Shown in pieces: positions 10,903 through 22,626 of a DNA stretch of 64,000 nucleotides. The translations under genes were made by a program, and so were the position numbers. Below the pieces are notes generated by a model. The model had not been told where the DNA came from and did not search any database. It worked only from the letters and a program-made list of their open reading frames with translations. Each line of letters opens with the position of its first letter. Within the stretch, counting starts at the first letter, position 1. Location of the stretch: assembly GCA_023014485.1 (NCBI GenBank), contig JAJOZX010000195.1:291001-355000 (forward strand). Reading direction: 5' to 3'. The stretch comes from Bathynomus jamesi (lineage: Eukaryota > Arthropoda > Malacostraca > Isopoda > Cirolanidae).

Positions 10903-12339
10903 GTGCTCCCCCTTTTAAAATGGTATTAATTAATACAATAATATAATACAATTAATACAATACAATACAATTAATATAACATCCCAACTAATTCAAACTA
11001 GATGATGACTATGGTTTTTATAATTACACATTTATATACACAGCATAAGTCGGGGTGGTTAAGTTACAATGCACAGTAAACAGAAAATCAAATCTAATTT
11101 TAGACCACCCTTTAATTTAAACAATGATAGTTTTAAATTTTCAAAAAAAAATTTAATTCTGTTTAATTTAAAAAAAAAAATATTTTCTGTGGGAAAAATT
11201 ACATACATAATGAATAGTGGGTAAAAGGGAAAAATATAAATTTTAAAGTTCAGGAATTTTCAGTTACCATGATCGTACAATCTATAAACTAGTTTTATTG
11301 ACTATTGTAGGTAAAAATCGAATTACGTAATGAATGATGTATAGACCTGTGGTCTAGTGTGTATTTGTGTGTACTAGATACAAAGTGTGTATCTTATAAT
11401 TTTGAGGGACAGATTAGCTGAGAGGATTGTTAATTTAACTGAATAAATGCATGAGCAAGATACCGTATATATAGAAAGCAAGAATGATTAAGATTAAATA
11501 GCATAGTTAGCACTTACGTGCAATGAAATAGTTTATTGTGATATCCAATGATTTTAGCATAAGGTTTGTATATATAGTGTATATATAGTGTGCATACATG
11601 TGTGTGTGTGTAAGGATTCGGGAGGTTTTCGAATTAACAAAGTTATATAATAACTTAAATTGAGAGTAGGGTTATGGGATCTTTTAAGTTGAAGGTAGTA
11701 TTTAAGTATTTAATTAAATCAGTTACGCGTATTAAGGTAATAAACTAAACGCACTTAGAAAAACTTACAATTAATGAAAGTAAATCTCACGGTATTAAAA
11801 TTGAATTTCGACACACAATTAAACTTGACAATAATTTTCGTTCGATACCTTACAAATGGTACAATAACAATTTAAGGACAATTACTCACGATTAATTGAA
11901 CAAAAAACTGAAAAATACAAATTAAAAAATAAATTAATTATGCATTTTAATGAACTAAACATATAGGATAAATTAGGTACATGATTGATTAATTATTACA
12001 CAACTATTATCATCACATATACATTACAATAATTATCACTCTTTACAAACATTTGTAAAAACGGTTTTGGTTGCAAACAATAAAATATGTAATTTTACCT
12101 ATATATTTATATACGCAACAATGGCATGACAAGAAAAGACAAATCGGTCAATTTCCTTCTTACAAACAAAAAAAAGGTTAAATTAAAAAGACACAAACCT
12201 GTCAATTCAGGTTGAATTAAATTCTCTTTTACAAAAAGGAAGGTTGACTTAAATTATCTTAAATTACATTCTCTTAAGCTAATTTCTCTTAAACAACTAA
12301 AAAAAGTTGAATTCAATAGACTGCATTGAAATGACTTGG

Positions 12340-12770
12340 GATTTGAAAACTGACTTGGGATTTGAAAACTGACGTGGGACTTCAAAACTGACGTGGGACT
12401 TCAAAACTGACTCAAACTTCGAAACTGACTAAAACTTCGAAACTGACTTAAACTTCGAAACTACTTGAAACTGATTAACTTGAACTGATTAACTTGAAAC
12501 TGACTGACTGACTTGAATCTGACTGACTTAAAACTGACTGACTTCAAACTGACTGACTTCGAACTGACTGACTGACTTAAACTGATTTGAAACTGACTGA
12601 CACTTGAACTGACTTGAAACTGACTGACTGACTTGAACTGACTGACTGACTTGAACTGACTTGAAACTGACTGACTGACTTGAAACTGACTAACTGACTG
12701 ACTGACTTGAAACTGACTTGAACTGACTTGAACTGACTTGAACTGCTATCAAGTACTTCTACAAATCTCT
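12340..12770. repeat. Short tandem repeat field based on TGAAACTGACT
   Basis: Variants of (A)AACTGACTGACTTG repeat with 11-20-bp periodicity. Early units carry GGGATTTGAAAACTGACTT-like variants and later ones simplify to GACTTGAACTGACTTG. Reading frames through it give only Ser-Val-Gln-Phe-Lys-rich repeats. Confidence 0.9.
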
Positions 12771-13330
12771 GGGGCGGTTGTCCCTCTCGATGCAACCTTC
12801 TGACTTGAACTCTTATCAAGTATCTTGAAACTGAAACTGTCTAACTTGAACTCTATCAAGTATCTTGAAACTGAAACTGTCTGACTTGATCTCTATCAAG
12901 TATCTTGAAACTGAACTGACTGAAATTGACTGCACTTGAACTCTATCAAGTGGAGTCTACTGAAAATGGAACTGACTTGCACTTGAACTGCTATCAAGTG
13001 AAGACTATTAATCTCTGGGGTTTGGTTGTCCCTTTTGGATACAACGAACTGACTGAAAACTGAAATTGACTGCACTCGAACTTCTATCAAGTGAAGTCTA
13101 TTATTCTCTGGGTTTTGGTTGTCCCTCTTGGATCCAACCAACTGAAACTGTCTGAAAACTGAAAATGACTGCACTTGAACTCTATCAAGTGGAGTCTACT
13201 GAAAATGAAACTGACTTGCACTTGAAGTGCTATCAAGTGAAGACTATTAATCTCTGGGGTTTGGTTGTCCCTCTTGGATCCAACCAACTGAAACTGTCTG
13301 AAAACTGATTTGCAACTTATTTGCAACTAA
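12770..13330. repeat. Higher-order tandem repeat, ~240-bp unit with inner repeats
   Basis: Blocks containing CTCTATCAAGT, ATTAATCTCTGGGGTTTGGT and TTGTCCCTCTTGGATCCAAC recur three to four times, giving a composite repeat built partly of the 12.3-kb short unit. Frames read through it on minus are open only because of the repetition. Confidence 0.85.
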
Positions 13331-13529
13331 AACTGACTTGAAACTACTTCAATAACTCTATAAACTCTCTGTAAACTCTCTCTCTTAATTTGCAGGTCAA
13401 TTCAATTCAATAATTTGAAAAAAAAATTTAAACAAAAATAAAAAATGTAAACAACATTTCATTCGAATGTACGCGAAGGTACGGTACTATTATGTTTGGT
13501 ACATAAAATAAAATTATTCTATACTAACT

Positions 13530-13705
13530 ATAATAGTGAAAATAACTGAAAATAACTCTGAAAATAACTCTGTGATAATAACTTTATGAAAATAACTGTG
13601 AAAATCAACTTCTGTGACAATAACTCTGTGACTTTAACTCTGTGACTTTAACTCTGTGACTTTAACTCTGTGACAATAAACTTCTGTGACAATAAACTTC
13701 TGTGA
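13530..13705. repeat. AACTCTGTGAC tandem repeats
   Basis: Units such as TTTAACTCTGTGAC and AATAAACTTCTGTGAC repeat about ten times. It is a third, unrelated tandem array in the same internal region. Confidence 0.85.
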
Positions 13706-15371
13706 AAATTAGTTTCAATAAAAAAAATGTATCACTGGTGTCTGAAATGTTCACTGTGTTTCTTGTAAATTCTGACTTGCTACTCATTATTAACTGTTAA
13801 TAATACTGACTTTTCAAATGTTTACAAATTTCTTAAAAAAACCCAACTCTGTACTTAAAATTTCAACGGCGAAATCCTAAGAGACGTATCCTGAAGACGT
13901 CTTGCTGGCTACTTGTTCTTGGATGAAAACTAGGCGTGGAGAACTTGGAGTGGTTACACACCGGTTCAAGGGTGGATGTTACGAACTGGAAGTCGTGACA
14001 CGCCGGTCAACTGGTTTTATGTTGATGCAGGGTAATTTCTATCCTGGCCAAAGAGTGGCCACTTGTTAAAATCCTCTTGTTAAAATCCTTCTTCAATGTG
14101 CTTGTGGTTGTTTCGATTTCCAGGGTCTGGAAGACTGGAAGAATCCTGGATGCAGGGGTCGTCAGTTTCTTATCCTGGTTAAAGGGTCGCCAGAATGTTA
14201 ACCCCTCCTTTTATGGCCTTGGGGTGGTTCGAATGGACGGGGGTTCTGGGTGGGAGGCAGCAACGGATATTTCTTCATAACATTTTAATTCTTTTCTCTC
14301 GCTATAGGGTCGACAGTTGTTAATTCTTCTCTTTCTATAATACTCTGATACTTTCTCTTGGTACTAAACTTATCGACTTTACTGACTAAATTCCTGAAGA
14401 GAGCAAGGCTCGAAGGAAAAGATAAAAAAAACTTTCTTTGACTGTAGTTTACTTCTAAAATGTACAGGTAGTGCTGTGAATTTAGAGGGGTAGAGGTTCG
14501 ACCTCTTTCGACCATGGCTCAGGCCGGAATCTAAAAAAATTAAGGAGGCAAGGGGTCTCTGCCCGCTCCTCGCAGCGAAGCTGCTAACAAGGGAGTTTCG
14601 TAGTAGTGACCATAGAAGAGTGCAGTAATGAAGTGAAGTTAATTTTACAATTACATATATCATATAAGTCTAAATGTTGGGGGAATGCAGTTGAAGGTTA
14701 AGTTCCCCCCTTTAAACACATGATCAGATGTTTGAAAGATTCCAAATAAAAATTTAAAAAATAAAAATAAAAACTAATCGTATTTTCGCCGCGTATTAAT
14801 TTCTGAAGGCGATATAATTTCGTAGTAGTACATAAGTACAATCTAAGTACATCATTGAGTACGTTGTAATTTTGGTTCAAAACAATCATGATTATAATTA
14901 TGGATTAATTCACATTTCACTTAGTATCGTTAATTACAATTCCAATTAAAGTACATTACGTCGTTTACAATTCTTACAGTGTTTTTATATTTATATATGG
15001 TTATTATATATGGTTATTAGTACAACACAAAGTACATGGGCACATACGAGATAATTTATACAGAACATGACATGCATGATTATACATAACGCATGATAAT
15101 GTGTTATAAATTGAAATTAGAGCGAGAGGAGATTTTTCGTTTTCAGATGTTCAATTCATGCTGATTAGCGGAATTCGACCACTCGCTAAGCATTTATGAA
15201 TATCTTGCGAGAAATTAATTAATTTAAAGAAAAGAAATAAAAAGAATACATGTGAACGGATGTACAATTGTACATGTACGTAACGATGTACGTAACGATG
15301 TACGTAATCATCAGGGGACATGTACGAATGCACAAGTTTTGTACACATATTGGTACGTAACACAATAGGTT

Positions 15372-17396
15372 ATAATAATGTTATAATGTTTCAGACCAAC
15401 AAAGACCCTAGGATCCACTCATGGCTGGTCTACCTAACTGTGTTCGTAATCGTGTATTGTGTATGTTCTCCGTGGTGGCGGAGGGGACCTACAATTTTAC
15501 GTGGGTTCCGAACCACAAGAACATAAGAAATTTATGTAAAAACTGCCGGTAATTTGGCAACGACCAATTTTTACGAAACTAAATAATTATCAATTTAAAA
15601 CTAATTAATTATCGATTAAAAACTAAAGATAGAATCTCTGGATCCAGAGGATCAAGTCATAATAGACTACTATCCACAAATGTTACACTCTATATCTATT
15701 TATAACGGACATGCAAATATATCAGATCCAAAGAATCCAGTCAATTTCATTACGGTATCCATCAAGTCACGGTCCATATCGATTGCGGACCAAGTCAAAA
15801 TTTACAACCATATATATTACAATATATACACTTACGAGGAAAAGTGTAGGTGTGGCTGTAAAGACTGTACAGTAATGTAGAAATGTGTGTGCACCCATTA
15901 TGGGTCTCCCATTTAAAGGTGTTTGTGGGGCAAGTGAAGATCATGAGTTTTTCAATACCTCACAGTACTATGGGGGGCACCGCTCGGCAGAGGAATCTCT
16001 TTAAATGGGATGTGTAAGGACAGAGAGTATCCCCTAACCCAAGACGCTGCCTCCCTATATCCCACAACACTTGTGTTGAGCTGTGGGATCTATCCCACAA
16101 AGCCTTAATTTTACTACCTTAAACTATACCCTTTCTATCAACATGCGCGTCTAATCGATTTTTAAACATGTTTATAGACGTGCTACTAATTACTTCTACC
16201 GGCAAACTATTCCAGCTATTTACTATTCTATGCGTAAAAAAGTTTTTCGCAACTGCTGTCTCGAACCTTCTACTTGTCAACTTACACCCGTTATTTCTAG
16301 TCCTATTATATTGAGATATTTCGAAAAAGCTATCTCTATCTACGTTATCAAACCCATTCATAATTTTGAAAACCTTGATTAGATCACCCCTTAACCTCCT
16401 AGTCTCGAGAGTAGTCAATTTTAACTCCTTAAGCCTATCCTCGTACGACTTTGACCTAAGAGACGGAATCATCTTAGTTGCTCGTCTTTGAACTCTTTCG
16501 ATTTTGTCTATATCTTTGCGCATATGCGGATTCCAAAATTGGACCGCGTACTCCAAATGGGGTCTAACTAATGATTTATAAAGAGGAACTATAATATCGC
16601 GCGATTTGTACTCAAAATTTCGAGCTATAAACCCTAACACTTTGTTCGCCTTATTGACCGCTGCTGTGCTTTGTTTCGCTACTTTTAAATCACCAGTGAC
16701 TATAACTCCTAAATCTTTTTCCTGCTCTACGCTTGTTAAATCTTTCCCTGACATACTATACGCAAAATTACCGTTACGCGAACCTATATGCAAATTTTGC
16801 ACTTATCCACGTTAAATCTCATTTGCCATGTGACTGACCAATCAACGATTTTATTCAGATCTTCCTAAATTTTACCTCTATCTTCGTCATTAATCGCCCT
16901 ACCACCCAGCTTCGTGTCATCCGCAAACTTTGAAACTGTACTGACTAGGCCGACATCTAAATCGTTAATATATATAAGAAAAAGCAAGGGGCCCAATACA
17001 GAACCCTGAGGAACGCCACTCGCTACATTAGACCAACACGACTCCGCTCCATCAACGACCACCCTCTGTTTCCTGCCTCGCAATCACTCTTCTAGCCAAT
17101 TTATTACTACACCCCTGATTCCATGAGCCTTAGTTTTTTCAATGAGTCTTTTGTGCGGCACGGTGTCAAACGCTTTTTGAAAATCTAAATACACTACATC
17201 AACCGCCCGATGTCTATCGTAAACGTCAACCACGCTTTGGAAAAATTCTAAAAGATTAGTTAAGCAAGATTTGTTTCGCCTAAAACCGTGTTGCGTATTT
17301 CTAACCAGATTATGCACTTCTAAGTGTTCGACTATACGATCCCTAATTATTGATTCCAGTAGCTTACCTACAACAGACGTTAAACTGATTGGCCTA
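15372..17396 (-). mobile_element. CR1-like LINE (family B), 5'-truncated, inserted in an LTR
   Basis: On minus it starts inside the RT domain at an YxRPISLT motif (near 17400) and runs to a 3' tail of ATTATAAC-type 8-bp repeats at 15372-15390, typical of CR1-clade elements. The 3' UTR (15390-15600) matches the plus-strand copies at 37.35-37.44 and 59.26-59.52 kb. It replaces about 20-25 bp of the LTR. Confidence 0.9.
16119..17396 (-). pseudogene. CR1-like reverse transcriptase, lightly damaged
   Basis: The RT domain is readable almost throughout: VVYLDFQKAFDTVPHKRL (palm), [19 protein letters not shown], then the catalytic FADDTKLGG, and the maturase-like C-terminus (LEYAVQFWNPHMRKD, NGCKLTSRRFETAVAKNFF). 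Damage is limited to a TGA after WLEE (17084-17086, where the pattern expects Trp), a TAG at about 16862-16864, and a frameshift near 16800. The 227-residue C-terminal frame 16119-16802 is intact. This is a recent copy that inserted already 5'-truncated. Confidence 0.85.
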
Positions 17397-17436
17397 AAAT
17401 ATGGACTGATAGGTTGATAGGCATCAGTAGACAATA
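17397..17436 (+). mobile_element. Internal LTR piece between CR1 and the XPG transposon
   Basis: Forty bases match 5'-LTR positions 10217-10256 (ATGGACTGATAGGTTGATAG and onward to GACAATA). This short island sits between the two insertions and marks the left target-site duplication ATA (17434-17436). Confidence 0.9.
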
Positions 17437-17619
17437 TAGTCCAGGCAATCTAGAGCAAAAATAGCTTCAACCTGGGCAAAATTGCTTCAGAAGCTTTCTA
17501 AACTGTTTCCAGCTCAGGAACCATTGCAGAATAACATATCCAAAATCCGACAAAATTGGACCCCGGGAACACCCCCAAAAATGAAATTCAAAATGGCGGA
17601 CTGGCAGTTTCCTACGAAA
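17437..17619 (+). repeat. Left terminal inverted repeat of the XPG transposon
   Basis: It pairs with 22627-22798. Apart from a variable 10-20-bp patch just inside the terminal 13 bp and a few substitutions, the two arms are nearly identical, including GAACACCCCCAAAAATG. High identity implies a young insertion. Confidence 0.9.
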
Positions 17620-18018
17620 TACAATAAATTTTAATTTCGCTTTGTAGAGAGAGTTATGACGTTTTTCTTGATCAGTAAAATGTTTTAAAACACATTTTCG
17701 TTTCTAAATTAACCTATATGACACTAAAAATTGTATTAGGCGGCTAGTATTAAACTATGACGTCACGTAATGTAAATAAAATATACTGTATGGAGTGTAT
17801 GTGAGAATGGACATTGCTACATCTTTATAAACTTATATTATATACAACTCTTTAATTCTTACTACCCACTATCAAATCTGCGTATTTGTGCTTGTCATTT
17901 TCTTTAAAACTGTTATTATGTACTCCTTTTAAATACTGCAACACAGTTTATTAATTTGTGTTTTCTGTTTCAGACTGACTCGGTGTACGGCTGACTCGGT
18001 GTGCGTCCGCCTTCAAGA

Positions 18019-20133
18019 ATGCAGACCCCTGAAGAATTGTGCGTGATTTGTAAGGAGAAATTGGACAGCGGACAGGAAGTGGTTCACATCTCGCAAAAAG
18101 GAGCAGATGGTATAAATGCATCCAGCCGCAGCCGTGGAAGCGATGTTGTTGCAACAGCTGGAATAAGTGTTCACGTTGTATGTAGGAAAAGGTTTACGGA
18201 TAAAAAGACCATTGAAATAAAGAAGCGACAGACCGCAGCCGAGGCAATACCAAGGAAAAGTGCTCGTTTTCATGAATACGCATTTTCCAGTGCTACTCAC
18301 TGTTTGTTTTGTGATACCTTTGTGGACTTTTTTTCCAAACACAAACCAAAATCAGAGCATGTCAAAATAAGAACTACAGAGTTCTCCGAAACCATAAAAA
18401 GGTGCTGTGAAAGCCGCTGCGATGAATGGTCGTTTAATGTAAAAGGCCGTCTGGAGTATTATCTTCGTGATCTTCCTGCTGCAGATTGTGTCTACCATCA
18501 CACCTGCAGCGTAAATTTTCGAAGTGGAAAAACCATTCCTCGCGCATACTCCTCCGACGATCATGATTCGAAGAAAGGGAGACCAACTAATGAAGAGCAA
18601 CACCAAGCATTCCTTCAGACCTGTGCTTACCTGGAAGAGAATGATGATGAACAACTGTTGATTGGAGACCTAATTTCCAAAATGGAGGAATATCTTCAAG
18701 GAAGTCAGAGCTCTGTCTACGAACGCAGGCACATGAAGAGAAAGCTTTTAGAACGTTACGGAGACAAGATCATAATATCAGGTGAAAGTGGGAAGGCAGA
18801 TGTAGTAACACTACGAGAGACAGCTAATGAAATTCTTATAGATTATCACAAAAAGTCGAAAGAATGTGATATAGATATAGAGCTACAGAAGATTTACCTA
18901 GTAGAAGCTGCTGCAAAAATAATCAGAAGTGATATCAAGTCTGTCGACTCGCCTAGAAAAGATGTGTATCCATCTCCAAATGACATCACTGCAGAAAGTG
19001 CTCTTGATTACATTCCCAACAGTCTGAAATTGCTATTATCAAAAGCATTTGCGGGACAGGATGCTTCAAGAAAAATAGGTGCAATTGGGCAGAGCATTAT
19101 GCAAGCAACCCGTCCTAGAGGATTACTATGTCCACTACAGATCGGTTTGTCGGTTCAGCTACACCACAACTTTAGGTCAAGGTACCTTATTGACGTTCTC
19201 CATCAGCTGGGTTACTGTTCGTCGTATGCAGAAGTAACAAGATTCGAAAGAAACGCGGCGCTAGCAAGTGGGTCTGGCTCTTTTACTGTTGATGAAAACA
19301 CTGCAGTCCTTCTAGCAGCAGATAACGTCGATCATGATGTCTGCACTTTGGATGGGAAGAATACCTTTCATGGAATGGGTATGATTGCCGCAATAACTCC
19401 GAAGATCAAGATCCACCCTTCTATTCACAGGCGTAATGTTGGTGACAATGACATTAAGAAGATTGCAACCGTTGACATTAGGGAATATAGACACGCGAGA
19501 AGCATGTTGAGGGACATCTCATTCCGCGAACTTCCAGTACCCACTGCCACCATAAGTCGACTTAGTCTTCTCTGGCAGATATCTTCAGCAGAAAGATCAG
19601 GTCCAAGTTGGTCCGGAACAATGCAGGCAATTCACGGTGGATCAAGTGTCTCACATCCAGGTGTGGCGTCGATCACGTTCCTACCCATCATAGATATGTC
19701 GCCAACTGACATGACCTGCATATTTTCGACATTACTATATTTGAGCAAGATAGCACGCGATCAAAAAGTCCCATGCATTATTACCTTTGATCAGCCTTTG
19801 TTCTGGAAAGCTTCCCAAATCATCAATGAACAGAGAGACCTGCAGGACATTGTTTTAATGCTGGGATCATTTCACACTCTGATGAATCTTTTGGAAGCAG
19901 TCGGTACTCTTATGAATGGTTCAGGATTGTCTGAAGTACTTCAAGAAATATACGGACCAAATGCCGTGCAACATATGATGTCTGGAAAAGCTGTTTCAAG
20001 AGCGATACGTGGTCATATGATAGTAGATGCAGCTCTTAGTACCTTACTAGTCGCAGACGTTTTCCTCGTAATGAAGATGGAACTCCTCATGACCTCCATA
20101 AGGAAGCTTGTGACCTGCTCGACGATGTTATGA
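18019..20133 (+). CDS. XPG-transposon protein, N-terminal part (Zn fingers + RNase-H-like region)
   Basis: The first in-frame ATG is at 18019, shortly after a splice-acceptor-like TTTTCTGTTTCAG at 17961-17973. Residues 8-60 hold CVIC and HVVC, a treble-clef-like zinc site. Residues about 94-165 hold CLFC, CC...C and YHHTC, a second Cys/His cluster. Around residue 430 the motif ADNVDHDVCTLDGKNTFHG resembles the first Asp of DDE/RNase-H-fold transposases. The frame ends 4 bp into the next ORF. In the −1 frame the upstream sequence continues naturally into ORF2, so this is most likely the first half of one ~1450-residue protein broken by a single-base change near 20058-20066. No close family is known to me by name. 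Confidence 0.85.
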   Translation: MQTPEELCVICKEKLDSGQEVVHISQKGADGINASSRSRGSDVVATAGISVHVVCRKRFTDKKTIEIKKRQTAAEAIPRKSARFHEYAFSSATHCLFCDTFVDFFSKHKPKSEHVKIRTTEFSETIKRCCESRCDEWSFNVKGRLEYYLRDLPAADCVYHHTCSVNFRSGKTIPRAYSSDDHDSKKGRPTNEEQHQAFLQTCAYLEENDDEQLLIGDLISKMEEYLQGSQSSVYERRHMKRKLLERYGDKIIISGESGKADVVTLRETANEILIDYHKKSKECDIDIELQKIYLVEAAAKIIRSDIKSVDSPRKDVYPSPNDITAESALDYIPNSLKLLLSKAFAGQDASRKIGAIGQSIMQATRPRGLLCPLQIGLSVQLHHNFRSRYLIDVLHQLGYCSSYAEVTRFERNAALASGSGSFTVDENTAVLLAADNVDHDVCTLDGKNTFHGMGMIAAITPKIKIHPSIHRRNVGDNDIKKIATVDIREYRHARSMLRDISFRELPVPTATISRLSLLWQISSAERSGPSWSGTMQAIHGGSSVSHPGVASITFLPIIDMSPTDMTCIFSTLLYLSKIARDQKVPCIITFDQPLFWKASQIINEQRDLQDIVLMLGSFHTLMNLLEAVGTLMNGSGLSEVLQEIYGPNAVQHMMSGKAVSRAIRGHMIVDAALSTLLVADVFLVMKMELLMTSIRKLVTCSTML

Positions 20134-22391
20134 CCGCCAAACAATCAGTTGAGGATGTGGAATCTTCGAATGCATTGTCTCAGATTGCTACCACTTTGGA
20201 TGCGAAGAAAACTGACCTACAATCTACTTCGCAAACAAGTCAACTCTGGTTGGAATATCAGCGAATGATCAACATTGCACGTTCCTTGATAACAGCAGAC
20301 AGAACCGGCTCGTGGGATTTGCACTTGCAAGCTATGCTGGAGACCATCCCCATAATTGCAGCAGCCGGACATCACAATTACCTGAAATCGATATACCTGT
20401 ACCTGCAGAAAATGTTAAGTTTGCCTTCTGAAAATCCAGCCGTTAACAAAATGTTCCAGGAAGGTAAGTTTGTGGTAAGAAGAAGCGACAGATTATGGGC
20501 CGGACTCGGCACAGACCTGGTGATAGAACAAGTACTAATGCGCTCCCTGAAAAGCAGAGGCGGACTGACACGCGGAAGTGGATTTACAGACATCCAAAGG
20601 ACAACGTGGCTCTTTTCTATGCCTCTGTGTTCCACTTATAACTTAGCAATGCAGGAATACACCAGAGTTTTGTTGGAAAGTAGTGAACAGCACAAGGAAA
20701 TGAGGGGAAGTAGACAAATCAGGGACAATAATGACATGAAGAAAGTACTTGAACGTCTGGAATCCTTATCCCCATTCCATTCTACCTCGGGTCTCTGCAA
20801 CATTGTAACAGGGCTAACTGCTGATCCTGGAGTTAACGTTCATCAATTGCATTCAATCGGTACGAACATTGTCGTAAAAATGATTGGGAAACAAGCCTTT
20901 ACATATTCTGCCAAAAGATCTGACAAAGTGAAAACACTAGGATCTGCTTCTGCCGTTGTGATCACTGATGCTTCAGATATAGAAGTAGATCCTGCACTAC
21001 TGTTTCAGAGAATGATGACTGTTGCCACTGGCGGAGACATGAATCTTGAAGATGTCATGTGTTACGAACTGTGTGCATATCCTCCTGCATTGTTCGAATC
21101 ACGAAGTATCTTGAGGAAACCCGATAAGTCTCAGCTAGCTCATGCAATAATCAAATACACTGACACTTTACGCATGGAAGAAGTTCAAGAAATTCAGTGC
21201 ACAGACCAGTACGTATTGGATGGTGGATCTCTACTACATCGTGTTTCCTGGCGTCAAGATGAAACATATGACAGCATCGCCAACTCATATGCCGATTTCA
21301 CTCTGAAAACATATGGAAAAGCAATCATTGTTTTTGATGGCTACAGCAGCTCTCCTACGATCAAGGACAAAACCCACAGAAGACGCAGCACCAAGACAAG
21401 CAGAAATGTGAATCTCAGTCCAAGCATGAAGTTTGTTGGCCAGAAGGAACACTTCTTGGCTAATGAAAACAACAAGCAAGCATTTATTTCCCTCGTAGGT
21501 GAGATGTTGAAGAAGCACGGGTGTACTGTTCACAACGCAGATGGGGATGCTGATGTGGACATCGTTCGTGCAACAGTTTCCTCATCAGAAAATGCAACTA
21601 CAACAGTAATAGGGGAAGACACCGACTTGCTGATTCTCCTTCTGTACCATGCCAAGGACAGTGGTTTCAAGTTGTACTATCGCAGCGATATAAGACGGGG
21701 ACCATCTCCTAATCCTGTGTATGATATTCTCAGCATTCAATCATTGTTAGGCAATGACATCTGCAAGTATCTCCTGTTTGTGCATGCTTTCACGGGCTGT
21801 GATAGCACATCCAGAATTTTTTCGATCGGTAAAGCCAAAGCATTCGACACACTGATGAAGGTGGCTGAACTCCGTTCAGTTGCAAATACATTCTGTTCTG
21901 ATTGTTGCCAACACTCTGACATTGAAGCCGCTGGAAGAAAGGCAATGCTTCTGTTGTATGGCTGCAAAACACTTGAATCCACTAACGCACTACGTCATCG
22001 AATGTTAGTTGAAAAGGTAGCTACAGCTAAATCTTTTGTTACACCCGAACGTTTGCCACCTACCGATGCGTCCACAAAGTACCACAGCTTTCGCACATAC
22101 TTTCAAATACTAATCTGGAAGTCTACAGAAGAGAAGATCGATGCAGAACAGTGGGGTTGGTATGTAAAGAATAATTCCTACTACCCTACGGCCTGCGACA
22201 AGCCACCAGCTCCAAATTATCTACTCAACATGATCCGCTGCTCCTGCAAGACGAAATGTGCTACTTCAAGATGTGGATGCAAGCGTAATGGAATGCCCTG
22301 TTCAGCCGCTTGTGGCGAGTGCCAAATCAGTGGTTGCGATAACAACCCAAGTACCGGTAATCTATCCGATGATAGTGATGAAGAGGATTAA
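20130..22391 (+). CDS. XPG-transposon protein, C-terminal part (XPG/FEN nuclease + CXC)
   Basis: The frame overlaps the previous one by ATGA. It carries the XPG/FEN-1 signature in order: FDGY at about residue 400, ADVDIVRA at about 473, GEDTDLLILLL at about 494, and FTGCDSTSRIFSIGKAKAF at about 550 (the GCD...IG helix-turn-helix of FEN-type nucleases). The acidic metal ligands are all present. Residues about 700-738 form a dense cysteine cluster (CSCKTKCATSRCGCKRNG), a tesmin/CXC-type DNA-binding motif. The acidic end SDDSDEED closes it. The nuclease would cut at flaps or ends during transposition; this is inference. The start at 20130 is probably not used, because the frame is open well upstream of it. 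Confidence 0.88.
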   Translation: MTAKQSVEDVESSNALSQIATTLDAKKTDLQSTSQTSQLWLEYQRMINIARSLITADRTGSWDLHLQAMLETIPIIAAAGHHNYLKSIYLYLQKMLSLPSENPAVNKMFQEGKFVVRRSDRLWAGLGTDLVIEQVLMRSLKSRGGLTRGSGFTDIQRTTWLFSMPLCSTYNLAMQEYTRVLLESSEQHKEMRGSRQIRDNNDMKKVLERLESLSPFHSTSGLCNIVTGLTADPGVNVHQLHSIGTNIVVKMIGKQAFTYSAKRSDKVKTLGSASAVVITDASDIEVDPALLFQRMMTVATGGDMNLEDVMCYELCAYPPALFESRSILRKPDKSQLAHAIIKYTDTLRMEEVQEIQCTDQYVLDGGSLLHRVSWRQDETYDSIANSYADFTLKTYGKAIIVFDGYSSSPTIKDKTHRRRSTKTSRNVNLSPSMKFVGQKEHFLANENNKQAFISLVGEMLKKHGCTVHNADGDADVDIVRATVSSSENATTTVIGEDTDLLILLLYHAKDSGFKLYYRSDIRRGPSPNPVYDILSIQSLLGNDICKYLLFVHAFTGCDSTSRIFSIGKAKAFDTLMKVAELRSVANTFCSDCCQHSDIEAAGRKAMLLLYGCKTLESTNALRHRMLVEKVATAKSFVTPERLPPTDASTKYHSFRTYFQILIWKSTEEKIDAEQWGWYVKNNSYYPTACDKPPAPNYLLNMIRCSCKTKCATSRCGCKRNGMPCSAACGECQISGCDNNPSTGNLSDDSDEED

Positions 22392-22626
22392 TTTCTGTAT
22401 GTTTGTGACCAGGTATCACTTCTTCTGTAATGAACATAACTTGAAACTGGGAAAAAAATAATTGTTGTATTATTGATTATAAAAATCTGTAAAAAGCTAT
22501 ATAACATTATATTTGCGTAATAACTGGTTGTGTTGTATATTGTTGAATTATTTAAAACATTACAACTGAAAGAAAAAGCATCAAATGTATCTCTATAAAT
22601 AAAAGCGTAAATTATATATTTTTTTT

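Larger units (their letters stand above)
10903..14195 (+). mobile_element. Non-coding internal region of L1 retroelement
   Basis: About 3.3 kb between the two LTRs contain no gag, protease, RT or integrase motif in any frame. Much of it is tandem repeat (12340-13330 and 13530-13700). This makes L1 a non-autonomous large LTR element that would depend on a relative for its proteins. The base just before the 3' LTR reads AAAGGGTCGCCAGAA, which is a weak polypurine-tract candidate at best. Confidence 0.75.

Noticed and set aside
12577..13326. Minus-strand frames rich in Ser, Val, Gln, Phe
   Set aside because: Produced by the tandem repeats of the LTR element interior; repeating composition and no domain.
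20130..20133. Operon-like ATGA overlap implying two separate transposon proteins
   Set aside because: The second frame is open well upstream and reads sensibly there; a one-base break in a single gene explains it better.
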